DNA of 64,000 nucleotides from assembly GCA_963757135.1 (NCBI GenBank), contig CAVWQE010000006.1, positions 682,001 to 746,000 on the forward strand. The letters run 5' to 3'. Below the pieces are notes generated by a model that searched no databases, was not told where the DNA came from, and saw only the letters and a list, made by a program, of their open reading frames with translations. Shown piece after piece: positions 47,729-56,727 of this stretch (position 1 is its first letter; the number at the start of each line of letters is the position of its first letter). The DNA is from Gp1-AA145 sp963757135. Lineage in GTDB: Bacteria > Acidobacteriota > Terriglobia > Terriglobales > Acidobacteriaceae. The translations under genes were made by a program, and so were the position numbers.

Positions 47729-49114
47729 TTACCAGCCGCGACGGCCGCGTACGCGCCCGCTACGCGGCGTAAATCCGTCATAGTGCCGCATAATCAACTG
47801 TGATTCGACCTGATTCACCGTGTCCATGGCAACGCCGACCACAATCAATAATGATGTTCCGCCAAAATAAAACGTAACGCCAAGGCCGTTCAGCACCCAG
47901 TTGGGCAAGCGCTCAAAAAACGCGCCCAGCGGACCAAATAGATGGTTCAGATGGATTCCCGTAATCATCCATTCAGGAATGAATGAAATGATAATCAGGT
48001 ACAGCGCGCCCACCAGCGTTATGCGCGTCAGGATCTCATTGATATGGTCTGCAGTCCGCTTGCCCGGACGGATGCCAGGAATAAATCCGCCGTACTTGCG
48101 CATATTATCTGCGACTTCGTTCGGATTGAAGACGATCGAAACGTAAAAATACGCGAAGAAAACGATCCCCAGCGCATAGAGCACAGTGTAGAGGGGTTCG
48201 CCCCAGCCCAGCCATCGCAGCAGATCGCCGAACCAGCGGTTCTCGCGAAGGCCGTATAGCATGGTCTGAGGAATGGTCACGATCGAAGATGCAAAAATTA
48301 CCGGCATCACGCCGCCGGAATTCACTTTCAGCGGCAGGTGCGTGGATTGCCCTCCCATCATCTTGCGTCCAACGATGCGTTTGGCATACTGCACCGGAAT
48401 GCGTCGCTCGCTGCGCTCCACATAAACAATGAAGGCCACCACCGCGATCATCATGACGATCAAACCAACCATCAAGACCGGAGTCAGCGGACCCCAGGTC
48501 GCGTTCTTGGCTTTCTCCCACAAATCGAAAACGCCGCGCGGCAAACCAACCACGATTCCGGTAAAAATCAAAAGCGACATGCCATTACCAACGCCGCGTT
48601 CGGTAATTTGCTCGCCCAGCCACATGATGAACACGCTACCCGTCGTAAGCGTAAGAATGGTCATCAGGATGAAGCCTATGCCGGGATTCAGTACGAATCC
48701 GCCATTGCGCTGCAAGCTGTAAGCAATGCCGAAAGACTGCACAACGCTCAACCCGAGCGTCAGGTAGCGCGTCCACATGGTGATCTTCTTGCGGCCCAGT
48801 TCGCCTTCCTTCTGCAATTTGGCCAGCGGCTCATACACAACTGTGAGCAACTGCAAAATGATCGAGGAGGTGATGTATGGCATGATGCCGAGGGCGAAGA
48901 TCGTCATGCGGCGGATATTGCCGCCGGAGAAAAGGTCCACAAATCCCAGCAAAGTTCCGCGGTTCTGTTCGATGTACTGCCTGAACAGCTCGGAATTCAC
49001 GCCCGGGATAGGGATGTGCCCGCCAACACGGTAAACCGCCAACAGCGCCAGCGTGAAAAAGATGCGCTTGCGCAGGTCGGGAATACGGAAGATATTGGAA
49101 AACTTGTCAAACAT
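47729..49114 (-). CDS. secY: preprotein translocase subunit SecY
   Basis: Core of the Sec channel, ten membrane helices, 461 residues. GHIPIPGVNSELFRQYIEQN, the DLFSGGNIRRMTIFALGIMP plug region and the C-terminal FIPGIRPGKRTADHINEILT are diagnostic. 2 bp after rplO. The C-terminus is slightly extended (FTPRSGRVRGRRGW). Confidence 0.98.
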   Translation of the reverse strand: MFDKFSNIFRIPDLRKRIFFTLALLAVYRVGGHIPIPGVNSELFRQYIEQNRGTLLGFVDLFSGGNIRRMTIFALGIMPYITSSIILQLLTVVYEPLAKLQKEGELGRKKITMWTRYLTLGLSVVQSFGIAYSLQRNGGFVLNPGIGFILMTILTLTTGSVFIMWLGEQITERGVGNGMSLLIFTGIVVGLPRGVFDLWEKAKNATWGPLTPVLMVGLIVMMIAVVAFIVYVERSERRIPVQYAKRIVGRKMMGGQSTHLPLKVNSGGVMPVIFASSIVTIPQTMLYGLRENRWFGDLLRWLGWGEPLYTVLYALGIVFFAYFYVSIVFNPNEVADNMRKYGGFIPGIRPGKRTADHINEILTRITLVGALYLIIISFIPEWMITGIHLNHLFGPLGAFFERLPNWVLNGLGVTFYFGGTSLLIVVGVAMDTVNQVESQLIMRHYDGFTPRSGRVRGRRGW

Positions 49115-49116
49115 TA

Positions 49117-49551
49117 CTACAGGACCTCGAACTTGCCGCCAGCTTTCGTGATCTTTTCCTGCGCGGACTTGGAAAACTTATGCGCATAGACGGTGAGCGC
49201 CGATTTCAACTCGCCGTCACCCAGAATTTTTACCGGACGCTTGGTGCTGATCACGCCGGCCTTGCGCAGGACATCAGGATTGATCGTGGTCTCGCCCAGA
49301 TCCGCCAGCTTTTCCAGATTCACAATGTTGTATTCCTGGCGGAAAATGTTGGTGAAACCGCGCTTGGGCAAACGGCGATGCAGCGGCATCTGGCCGCCTT
49401 CAAAACCGCGCATCATGCGCGAACCGCTCCGCGAACGCTGGCCCTTGTGCCCACGGGTCGAGGTCTTGCCCATGCCTGAGCCCATGCCCCGGCCAACCCG
49501 CTTCTTGTTTTCTGACGCCTTCTTGGGCGCTCGAACATTTGAAAGATTCAT
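49117..49551 (-). CDS. rplO: 50S ribosomal protein L15
   Basis: 144 residues; the basic, Gly-rich N-terminus (KKRVGRGMGSGMGKTSTRGH, then KGQRSRSGSRMMRGFEGGQM) is the extended tail that reaches into 23S rRNA. LHRRLPKRGFTN is also typical. Leads straight into secY, the usual order. Confidence 0.98.
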   Translation of the reverse strand: MNLSNVRAPKKASENKKRVGRGMGSGMGKTSTRGHKGQRSRSGSRMMRGFEGGQMPLHRRLPKRGFTNIFRQEYNIVNLEKLADLGETTINPDVLRKAGVISTKRPVKILGDGELKSALTVYAHKFSKSAQEKITKAGGKFEVL

Positions 49552-49615
49552 AAAATCAGCTGTTAGCCATTAGCTCTTAGCTTAAAGGCCAAAACGAAAT
49601 TGGTCCGGCTAAAAA

Positions 49616-49831
49616 CTAAGAGCGACCCTCCTGTACTATCTCCACTAAATGCGGCACCTTCGCCACCATACCGCGAATGGCAGCGTTGTCCGGCCGCTCA
49701 ATTATCTGATTCAAGCGGGTGAAACCTAATCCTTTGACAACCTTCTTGTGAGTCACCGGCGTGCAAATCTTGGAGCGTACGTATTTGAGCCGCAAAGTGC
49801 CGCCTGCAGGAGCTGCTTTTTTCGCTGTCAT
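49616..49831 (-). CDS. rpmD: 50S ribosomal protein L30
   Basis: 71 residues including a short Ala-rich N-terminal extension. Core LRLKYVRSKICTPVTHKKVV and LGFTRLNQIIERPDNAAIRG. ATG overlaps the rpsE stop by one base (TGATG), so translation is coupled. Confidence 0.96.
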   Translation of the reverse strand: MTAKKAAPAGGTLRLKYVRSKICTPVTHKKVVKGLGFTRLNQIIERPDNAAIRGMVAKVPHLVEIVQEGRS

Positions 49832-50340
49832 CACAGTTCCTCCGCTACCTTGCCACGCATGCTCGCCACCAGTTCACGGTTCTTCAGCTTCTTAAGTGCG
49901 TCGAAAGTTGCCTTAATCACGTTGTGCGGATTGGTGGTGCCGATCGATTTCGTCAACACGTTCTGCACCCCCGCAGATGTCATGACGGCACGCACCGCGC
50001 CGCCGGCAATCACTCCGGTCCCTTCAGGCGCCGGCTTCAGCAGAACCATGCCGGAACCGAACCGCCCGAGCACCGCGTGCGGAATGCTGGTCTGAGTAAG
50101 GTTTACGCGCACCAGGTTCTTCTTCGCGGATTCAATCCCTTTGCGGATGGCTTGCGGCACTTCTTTGGCTTTGCCGGAACCATAACCTACCACGGCAGCC
50201 GAGGGATCTCCGACGACCACGAGGGCGGCGAAAGAAAGGTTCTTTCCGCCTTTGACGACTTTGGTGACGCGATTGATGGCGACCACCTGATCCTTCAACT
50301 GGTAAGCGCCGGCGTCGAGTTTCTTAACTACTGTTGGCAT
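49831..50340 (-). CDS. rpsE: 30S ribosomal protein S5
   Basis: 169 residues. Decoding-fidelity protein with an N-terminal double-stranded RNA-binding domain (VAINRVTKVVKGGKNLSFAA) and the C-terminal S5 fold (GTGVIAGGAVRAVMTSAGVQ). Standard spc-operon position. Confidence 0.98.
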   Translation of the reverse strand: MPTVVKKLDAGAYQLKDQVVAINRVTKVVKGGKNLSFAALVVVGDPSAAVVGYGSGKAKEVPQAIRKGIESAKKNLVRVNLTQTSIPHAVLGRFGSGMVLLKPAPEGTGVIAGGAVRAVMTSAGVQNVLTKSIGTTNPHNVIKATFDALKKLKNRELVASMRGKVAEEL

Positions 50341-50429
50341 TCTCGATTTCTCTTCTCTCGCGAGTGGTTAGTAGCAAGTAACTAGTAAAGGTTTAACTAG
50401 CCACTGGCCACTAGCCACTGGCAACTGTT

Positions 50430-50795
50430 CTAAAATTTCAGTCCTGCTTCACGCGCGGCATCCGCCAGCGCCTTCACCCGGCCGTGATAAATGTATCCGC
50501 CGCGATCAAAAACAACCTGATTAATACCCTTCGCTTTAGCGCGCTCAGCTATGGCCTTGCCAACAGTCTTCGCCGCTGCCAGGTTACCCCCAGTCGTCGG
50601 GGAATCTTTCTTTCCTTCGGCGCTGTTGGCAGAGACCAGTGTCACGCCCTGCAGATCATCAATTACCTGCACATAAATATTGTTCAGCGAACGATATACA
50701 TTCAGTCGCGGTCGCTCTGAAGTGCCAAGCACTTTCTTGCGAATACGCTTGTGCACCCGGCGGCGGGTTACGTTTTTTGATGTCAGTTTCAGCAT
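50430..50795 (-). CDS. rplR: 50S ribosomal protein L18
   Basis: 5S rRNA-binding protein, 121 residues: RPRLNVYRSLNNIYVQVIDD, then GGYIYHGRVKALADAAREAG. Start 50795 fits the family. Upstream in-frame codons come from a dispersed repeat (SEVEGSEV string). That repeat, with GAGGG 10 nt before the ATG, may supply the ribosome site. Confidence 0.97.
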   Translation of the reverse strand: MLKLTSKNVTRRRVHKRIRKKVLGTSERPRLNVYRSLNNIYVQVIDDLQGVTLVSANSAEGKKDSPTTGGNLAAAKTVGKAIAERAKAKGINQVVFDRGGYIYHGRVKALADAAREAGLKF

Positions 50796-50805
50796 AACTT
50801 CAGAT

Positions 50806-50830
50806 CCCTCGACTTCGCTCGGGATGATCG
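50806..50830 (-). repeat. dispersed GATCCCTCGACTTCGCTCGGGAT repeat upstream of rplR
   Basis: Short copy of the family that also appears at 45931-45953, 36699-36730, 43748-43775 and 59609-59632. Its minus-strand CGAGGGAT lies where the rplR ribosome site should be. Confidence 0.55.
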
Positions 50831-50904
50831 CGGCGGGCTCAGAACTTAGCTTGCCCTGAGCAGCTGCGCATTCGCGCAGCGCCGAATGGGCCCGCCGAAC
50901 GCGA

Positions 50905-51444
50905 TCACTTGGCTCCCGTCTTTCCAACTTTCTTCTTCAGGCGCTCGCCTGCGTAACGCACGCCTTTGTTCTTGTACGGATCGGGCGGACGCAGCGACCG
51001 CATTTCGGCAGCAACTTGACCGACCTTCTGCCGGTCGATTCCGGTAACACTCAACCGCGTTTGTTTCGGATCCACGGCAACCTCAACCCCGGTCGGCAGC
51101 GGATATTCGATGGGATGAGAATACCCGAGCGTGAACACGACCATACCTTTGCCCTTCATTTCAGCGCGATAGCCAATGCCCACAATTTCCAGTTCCCGCG
51201 TCCAGCCTTTGGTGACGCCTTCAACCGCATTGTTCACCAAGGCGCGGGTCAACCCATGCAAGGCGGCCTGGGAATCATTCTCGCGTACGGCCACCAGATG
51301 GCCGTCCTGCTGCTCGACTTTGATGCCACGGGGAATCGTGGTGTCAAGCTTGCCCTTCGGCCCCTGCACGGCAACCGTACTTCCTTCAATTTTGACCGTC
51401 ACGCCCTTGGGCAGTGCGATCGGCTTTTTTCCAATTCGTGACAT
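50905..51444 (-). CDS. rplF: 50S ribosomal protein L6
   Basis: 179 residues, two tandem L6 folds. MSRIGKKPIALPKGVTVKIE starts it and PDPYKNKGVRYAGERLKKKV is the C-terminal signature. Located near the sarcin-ricin loop. The 79 bp before rpsH's end hold TTAGCTA-type heptamers (51445-51515). Confidence 0.98.
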   Translation of the reverse strand: MSRIGKKPIALPKGVTVKIEGSTVAVQGPKGKLDTTIPRGIKVEQQDGHLVAVRENDSQAALHGLTRALVNNAVEGVTKGWTRELEIVGIGYRAEMKGKGMVVFTLGYSHPIEYPLPTGVEVAVDPKQTRLSVTGIDRQKVGQVAAEMRSLRPPDPYKNKGVRYAGERLKKKVGKTGAK

Positions 51445-51523
51445 AAATAAGCTCTTAGCTGCTTGCTTCTAACTCTTAGCTTCACCGCCTTTAGCTAATG
51501 GCCAAGAGCTAAAAGCTGGTTTC

Positions 51524-51922
51524 CTACCAAACTTCGCAGAGCAGTTCGCCTCCGACACCTTGCTTGCGCGCCTGCCGGCCCGTCATGACGCCGCGCGGAG
51601 TCGTCAGGATATTGATTCCCAGGCCGCCCAGCACGCGGGGGATTTCCGTCCGGCGCACATACACACGGCAGCCGGGCCGCGAAACTCGCTCTACGTTCGA
51701 GATGGCAGCTTCGTTGTTGTTGTCGTACTTCAGGTAAATGCGGATGACCTTGTGGCCTTCCTCTTCCGTCGGCTTGAAGTTGGAAACGTAGCCCTCTTCT
51801 TTCAGAATGCGGGCAATCTCCAGCTTCAGCTTGGAAGCAGGCACATCTACCTTCTGGTGCCGCGCGCGAATCGCATTGCGAATTCGCGTCAGCATGTCTG
51901 CGACCGGATCGGTCAACTTCAT
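51524..51922 (-). CDS. rpsH: 30S ribosomal protein S8
   Basis: 132 residues; MKLTDPVADMLTRIRNAIRA and the C-terminal GLGINILTTPRGVMTGRQAR are canonical. Central-domain assembly protein and, in E. coli, translational repressor of the spc operon. Start 51922 has GGAGAAG; an ATG 72 bp upstream gives residues foreign to the family. Confidence 0.98.
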   Translation of the reverse strand: MKLTDPVADMLTRIRNAIRARHQKVDVPASKLKLEIARILKEEGYVSNFKPTEEEGHKVIRIYLKYDNNNEAAISNVERVSRPGCRVYVRRTEIPRVLGGLGINILTTPRGVMTGRQARKQGVGGELLCEVW

Positions 51923-52069
51923 ACGCTTCGCTTCTCCATGCCCACGGACGGCCGTGGGCCAAACTGCACATTCAAAAATCTCGTCGTTGGTCATTCGCCC
52001 TTCACCTCTTCAGCTTGGGCCATATGCTCTTGGCCGACGACGGACGGCCAACGACCGACAACGGTCCTT

Positions 52070-52294
52070 TTACCAGGACGACTTCGCAACTCCAGGAATC
52101 TCTCCGCGCAACGCCAGACCACGGAAACACAGGCGGCAGACGCCGAACTTGCGCAGATATGCACGCGGGCGTCCGCAGATCTTGCAGCGGTTGTGCTTGC
52201 GGGTAGAAAACTTGGGCCGCGGCTGTTTGGCGTCCCGCGCCTTCTGGAACTTCTCCTGAATTTTCGCGTCCTTAACTCGTTTTGCTGTTGTCAT
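52070..52294 (-). CDS. rpsN: 30S ribosomal protein S14, zinc type
   Basis: 74 residues with both zinc knuckles CKIC and CRLC (RCKICGRPRAYLRKFGVCRL). That makes it the short zinc-binding form and excludes the long Zn-independent one. A helical N-terminal extension of about 14 residues (KRVKDAKIQEKFQK) is longer than in most type Z proteins (61 aa). Confidence 0.96.
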   Translation of the reverse strand: MTTAKRVKDAKIQEKFQKARDAKQPRPKFSTRKHNRCKICGRPRAYLRKFGVCRLCFRGLALRGEIPGVAKSSW

Positions 52295-52336
52295 GCAATC
52301 CTTAGAAACATTCGCTATCGTCTTAAATTCTGAGCT

Positions 52337-52966
52337 TTACTGCGCCCGGAACGGCATGCCCAAATGCTTCAACAGCGACCGCGCCTGATTATCGTCACGC
52401 GCCGTGGTCACAATGGTGACGTTCATGCCTTTGAGCTTGTCCACTTTCTCGTAAGAAATCTCCGGGAAGATCAGCTGGTCGTGCAATCCAATGGTGTAGT
52501 TCCCCCGCCCGTCAAACGACTTGGTCGAAACTCCCTTGAAGTCGCGGACACGCGGCAGAACAACGCTTACCAACCGGTCAAAGAACTCGTACATGCGATC
52601 GCCGCGCAGCGTAACCATAGCGCCGATGGGCATGTTCTCGCGCACCTTGAAAGCGGCAATCGACTTCTTGGCGCGGGTCACCACCGGCTTCTGTCCGGTG
52701 ATCTGGCCGAGTTCGTTCACCGCGGGATCAAGCACCTTCGCGTTCTGCGTAGCCTCGCCCACGCCCATGTTGACCACGATCTTGTGAAGATGCGGCACCG
52801 CCATGGGATTGTCGAGATCGAATTCCTTCATCAGCACGGGAGCGACTTCCTTCCGGAAGCGGTCCTTCAGGCGCGGAGTTTCTTTCGCGCTGTGGCGCGC
52901 GACTTCCGGCGCCCGCTGTTCTTCCTGCTGCGCTCCGCCTTTTTTTTCTCTTTTTTCTTTAGCCAT
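52337..52966 (-). CDS. rplE: 50S ribosomal protein L5
   Basis: 5S rRNA-binding protein, core from RLKDRFRKEVAPVLMKEFDL with KIVVNMGVGEATQNAK and GRGNYTIGLHDQLIFPEI. 209 residues. The first 30 are a charged extension (MAKEKREKKGGAQQEEQRAP and on) absent from the usual 179-residue protein. Confidence 0.97.
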   Translation of the reverse strand: MAKEKREKKGGAQQEEQRAPEVARHSAKETPRLKDRFRKEVAPVLMKEFDLDNPMAVPHLHKIVVNMGVGEATQNAKVLDPAVNELGQITGQKPVVTRAKKSIAAFKVRENMPIGAMVTLRGDRMYEFFDRLVSVVLPRVRDFKGVSTKSFDGRGNYTIGLHDQLIFPEISYEKVDKLKGMNVTIVTTARDDNQARSLLKHLGMPFRAQ

Positions 52967-53020
52967 TTTTCATTCCATCCTCACGCTTTTCGGACTGGGT
53001 ACCGGATCGTGAGTTTGTGC

Positions 53021-53101
53021 CGTCCCTACGGGACTCTGTCAACCTGCTTGCCCACCCAGGGCTTACGCGCTGGGCTAACCATGTTCCGCCCCGTTGGGGC
53101 T
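53021..53101. repeat. dispersed GTCCCTACGGGAC / CCCAGGGCTTACGCGCTGGG element between rplX and rplE
   Basis: Small palindrome CGTCCCTACGGGAC followed by an imperfect palindrome around CCCAGGGCTTACGCGCTGGG. A second copy of the same design lies at 59519-59600. GACGACGG/CCAACGACC heptamers follow (53155-53185). It splits a pair of genes that are normally tightly packed. Confidence 0.65.
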
Positions 53102-53191
53102 GCGAGTATTGCAGCCCTCGGTCTTCCGACCAGCCCTTGAGTTCCAGAACGCATTGGCCGACAACCAACGACCGTCGACCAACGACGGTTC

Positions 53192-53530
53192 TTATTTATC
53201 CAGCGTCGTTCCGCACTTTTTGCAGACTCGGACCTTCCGGTCTCCCTGCACCGCATGGCCAATGCGCACCGGCCCGCAACTCGGGCACACCAGTTGCACT
53301 TTCGAAATCGAAAACGCGCTTTCCTGTTCGGCGATGCCGCCCTTCGATTTCTGCGTCGGACGCAAGTGCTTCTTGACCATCATTACGTGCTCAACCAGAA
53401 CTTTGCCGGTATCAGGCATCACGCGCAGGACACGTCCCTGCTTGCCCTTGTCACGGCCGCTCAACACCTGCACGGTGTCGTTGCGGTGAATATCAACTCG
53501 TTTGTGTTCAGTTGTTGTCGCTGTTCCCAT
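53192..53530 (-). CDS. rplX: 50S ribosomal protein L24
   Basis: 112 residues with the KOW motif VQVLSGRDKGKQGRVLRVMP. The C-terminus has CPSC and CKKC pairs, a possible zinc site seen in some L24 proteins. First ATG 53530; codons before it are TTG and ATT. Assembly-initiator protein for 23S. Confidence 0.97.
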   Translation of the reverse strand: MGTATTTEHKRVDIHRNDTVQVLSGRDKGKQGRVLRVMPDTGKVLVEHVMMVKKHLRPTQKSKGGIAEQESAFSISKVQLVCPSCGPVRIGHAVQGDRKVRVCKKCGTTLDK

Positions 53531-53550
53531 AATCAAACCTAATTCCCGCC

Positions 53551-53922
53551 TTACAAAACTTCCGGAGCCAAACTCACAATCTTCAAAAACTTCTTCTCAC
53601 GCAGTTCGCGGGCAACCGGGCCGAAGACGCGCGTCCCGACTGGCTCGCCAGTTTCGTTGATCAGTACCGCAGCGTTCTGGTCAAAGCGAATGTAGGTGCC
53701 GTCGCGACGGCGATGCTCTTTACGCGTCCGTACGATGACGGCCTTCACCACGGTTCCCTTTTTTGTCTGGCCATCGGGCGCCGCTTCCTTGACGCTGGCG
53801 GTGATCACGTCGCCCAGTCCGGCGCGTAGGCCGGTCGAGCCGCCCAGCGGCAGGATCATCTGCAGCTTGCGGGCGCCGCTGTTATCGGCGACTTCGAGCA
53901 TGCTTCGCATCATTACGGTCAT
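53551..53922 (-). CDS. rplN: 50S ribosomal protein L14
   Basis: 123 residues: SMLEVADNSGARKLQMILPL near the start, GTVVKAVIVRTRKEHRRRDG, and the end EKKFLKIVSLAPEVL. Subunit-interface protein. GGAG precedes the ATG. Confidence 0.98.
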   Translation of the reverse strand: MTVMMRSMLEVADNSGARKLQMILPLGGSTGLRAGLGDVITASVKEAAPDGQTKKGTVVKAVIVRTRKEHRRRDGTYIRFDQNAAVLINETGEPVGTRVFGPVARELREKKFLKIVSLAPEVL

Positions 53923-53937
53923 AACAATTTCTCCGTG

Positions 53938-54234
53938 CTACTTCTGCTCCGCCACGACTTCCGGCACCAGCGCGGTTTTACGGACAATTTCTTTCAGTCT
54001 CCACCGTTTGAGCTTCGAAAGCGGCCGCGTTTCTTCGAGGCGCACAACGTCGCCGATGTGAGCTTCGTTTTTCTCGTCATGGGCATAAAACTTCTTCGCC
54101 TTAGAGATCACGCGGGTGTACAGCGGATGCGACTTGCGGCGCACCACCTGCACCACGATGGTTTTGTTCATCCGGTTCGAGACGACGTTGCCGATGACCT
54201 CTTTGCGTCGTCCGGCTGCTTGTGCTGCTGCCAT
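53938..54234 (-). CDS. rpsQ: 30S ribosomal protein S17
   Basis: 98 residues, OB fold: GNVVSNRMNKTIVVQVVRRK, then HDEKNEAHIGDVVRLEETRP. The ATG overlaps the rpmC stop by one base (TGATG). Confidence 0.97.
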   Translation of the reverse strand: MAAAQAAGRRKEVIGNVVSNRMNKTIVVQVVRRKSHPLYTRVISKAKKFYAHDEKNEAHIGDVVRLEETRPLSKLKRWRLKEIVRKTALVPEVVAEQK

Positions 54235-54437
54235 CACTTCTTCTCCCCGGCCGCCGCGCGTTCGCGGGCGACGGTCTTCACCCGCGCAATGTCCTTGCGC
54301 AGGCCACGCAGCTTCTTCAGGCTCTCGGTCTGTCCCATGTTTAACTGGAACTTCAGCTTAAAGAGCTGATCGGCCATTTCCTGCTCCTGATGCCGCAACT
54401 CTTCATCCGTCAGATTTCGAATCTTCTCTGCTTCCAT
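54234..54437 (-). CDS. rpmC: 50S ribosomal protein L29
   Basis: 67 residues, helical hairpin: IRNLTDEELRHQEQEMADQL, FKLKFQLNMGQTESLKKLRG. Sits at the tunnel exit where SRP and trigger factor dock. Confidence 0.97.
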   Translation of the reverse strand: MEAEKIRNLTDEELRHQEQEMADQLFKLKFQLNMGQTESLKKLRGLRKDIARVKTVARERAAAGEKK

Positions 54438-54475
54438 AATTCCTACCTAGCTCTAAGTGGTGAGCGATGAGCGAT

Positions 54476-54892
<417 letters not shown>

Positions 54893-54909
54893 AAATAAGC
54901 TCTCGCAAA

Positions 54910-54988
54910 TGCTGAAGTAAGAATTCAGAATGCAGAATGCAGAATTGAAATCTTTACTTCTGCATTTTTACTTCTGACTTCTGCCTTC
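54910..54988. repeat. low-complexity tract between rpsC and rplP
   Basis: CAGAATG units, then CTTCTGA/CTTTACT units with period 7. The same sequence type lies upstream of the Fur-family gene (about 28205-28300). Confidence 0.65.
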
Positions 54989-55650
54989 TAGAACGCTCCC
55001 ACCGCCTGCGACTCGCGCTTCTTGGTCGGCAGGATTTCGCCGCGATAAATCCAGCACTTCACGCCAATCACGCCGTACGTGGTGCGGGCTTCGCTAAAGC
55101 CGTAATCGATGTCAGCCCGCAGTGTGTGCAGCGGCAAGCGGCCCTGCAAATACCACTCCGAGCGGGCGATTTCATTACCATTCAACCGTCCGCTTACGCG
55201 AACCTTGATTCCCTTACACCCGAAACGCAGGGCCGAATCCACAGCTTTGCGCATGGCGCGGCGGAAGCCGACGCGCTTTTCGAGCTGCAGCGCAATCGAT
55301 TCCGACACCAGTTGCGCATCGAGCTCAGGCTTGTGCACTTCCTGAATGTCGATGTACACCTCGCGGTTGGTGCGTTTCTGCACGTCCTGCTTCAGTTTGT
55401 CGATCTCAGCGCCCTTGCGGCCAATGATGATGCCCGGCCGCGCCGTCTTGATGATGACCCGCAGCTTGTTGCCCGGACGCTCAACTTCAATTGAGCTCAC
55501 GCCCGCCGACTTCAGCTTGTCCTTGAGTTCACCCTTCAGCTTTACATCTTCAAGCAACAGCTTGTCGTAATCGCGTTCCACAAACCAGCGCGACTTCCAC
55601 GGCTTGGTATATCCAAGCCGAAATCCGTAAGGATGTACCTTCTGTCCCAT
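54988..55650 (-). CDS. rpsC: 30S ribosomal protein S3
   Basis: 220 residues; MGQKVHPYGFRLGYTKPWKS, the KH-domain GxxG in IIIGRKGAEIDKLKQDVQKR, and RTTYGVIGVKCWIYRGEILP. Forms the mRNA entry channel. Confidence 0.98.
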   Translation of the reverse strand: MGQKVHPYGFRLGYTKPWKSRWFVERDYDKLLLEDVKLKGELKDKLKSAGVSSIEVERPGNKLRVIIKTARPGIIIGRKGAEIDKLKQDVQKRTNREVYIDIQEVHKPELDAQLVSESIALQLEKRVGFRRAMRKAVDSALRFGCKGIKVRVSGRLNGNEIARSEWYLQGRLPLHTLRADIDYGFSEARTTYGVIGVKCWIYRGEILPTKKRESQAVGAF

Positions 55651-55710
55651 AAAATCAGCCTTTAGCTCCTAGCTGTTAGCTTCCAGCTAAAACCTCTTAA
55701 TTCAAACCCT

Positions 55711-55779
55711 GTCATTCCGAGCGAGCATTCTGATTCGCTACATCGAATCAGAAGCGGAGTCGAGGAACCTGCTTTTCGC
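55711..55779 (+). repeat. dispersed GTCATTCCGA...GAGGAACCTG repeat between rplV and rpsC
   Basis: Full-length copy with an internal hairpin (TCTGATTCG and CGAATCAGA). Same family as 19871-19910. Confidence 0.65.
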
Positions 55780-55793
55780 TTTCCCTGCAACAA

Positions 55794-56291
55794 CTATCTT
55801 TTCCCCGCCGTCTTCTTTCCGGCAAATTTCTTGGCTACAGCTTTCTTTTTCGGCTTGCTGCGCGACCTTGATTTACCCGCAGCTGTTTTTGCCGCCGGGC
55901 GTTCTTCTCCCACAACCGTCGCCAGATCTCCGGCGCCGTTCTTGCCACGCTCGGCTAGAGCAATTTCGATGTGAGCAATACGCCGCACATAGCGGAAAGC
56001 CCTGCCCATCGGCGCTGGACGAATCCGTTTCATGCGCGGACCGTCGTTGGCCACCGCGTGCTTCACGTAAAGGTTGTCGAGATCCACATCAACATTCTTT
56101 TCCGTGCTCAGATAGTTAGCGTTCTCCACCGCCGAGCGCACCAGCTTTTCGACCTTTGCCGCGATGCGTTTCTTGTTGAACGCCAGCGTGTTCAGCGCAT
56201 CTTCGACGCGCTTGCCTTTAATCAGTTCCAGAACCAGGCGCGCCTTCTGCGGAGACACCCGGACGAAATTGGTTTGAGCTCGAAATTCCAT
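55794..56291 (-). CDS. rplV: 50S ribosomal protein L22
   Basis: 165 residues. The core (about 1-112) has VRVSPQKARLVLELIKGKRV and the tunnel hairpin region PRMKRIRPAPMGRAFRYVRR. The C-terminal 50 residues are an Ala/Lys tail (KTAAGKSRSRSKPKKKAVAK) not present in E. coli. Confidence 0.97.
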   Translation of the reverse strand: MEFRAQTNFVRVSPQKARLVLELIKGKRVEDALNTLAFNKKRIAAKVEKLVRSAVENANYLSTEKNVDVDLDNLYVKHAVANDGPRMKRIRPAPMGRAFRYVRRIAHIEIALAERGKNGAGDLATVVGEERPAAKTAAGKSRSRSKPKKKAVAKKFAGKKTAGKR

Positions 56292-56294
56292 GTC

Positions 56295-56642
56295 TTATGC
56301 CTTTGGCGCCGGTGCCGCAGCCGGAGTAATCGCTCCCGGACCGCCGGGCACTCCCGCCGGTCGCGCTGTGGTTTCAGTGGCCGCCTTCATGGAGTGGCCT
56401 TTGAACTGGCGGGTAAAACTGAACTCGCCCAGCTTGTGGCCCACCATGTTCTCGGTGATGTACACCGGGATAAATTTCTTTCCGTTGTGCACGGCAATGG
56501 TGTGTCCCACCATCTCCGGGATAACGGTTGAGCGCCGCGACCAGGTGCGCAAAACTTTCTTCTCGTTGCGCGAGTTCATGCCCTCAATGCGCGACGCTAG
56601 ATATCCGTCAATAAACGGCCCTTTTTTTGTTGAACGTGCCAT
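56295..56642 (-). CDS. rpsS: 30S ribosomal protein S19
   Basis: 115 residues: MARSTKKGPFIDGYLASRIE, TWSRRSTVIPEMVGHTIAVH, KFIPVYITENMVGHKLGEFS. The last 25 residues (ARPAGVPGGPGAITPAAAPA and on) are a low-complexity extension beyond the usual 92. Confidence 0.97.
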   Translation of the reverse strand: MARSTKKGPFIDGYLASRIEGMNSRNEKKVLRTWSRRSTVIPEMVGHTIAVHNGKKFIPVYITENMVGHKLGEFSFTRQFKGHSMKAATETTARPAGVPGGPGAITPAAAPAPKA

Positions 56643-56727
56643 AAATTCAGCTTCTAGCTGTTAGCTCCTAGCTTTTAGCTCAAACTCAAAACCCAACGGC
56701 CAACGCCGCACGACCTGCGACACACTT

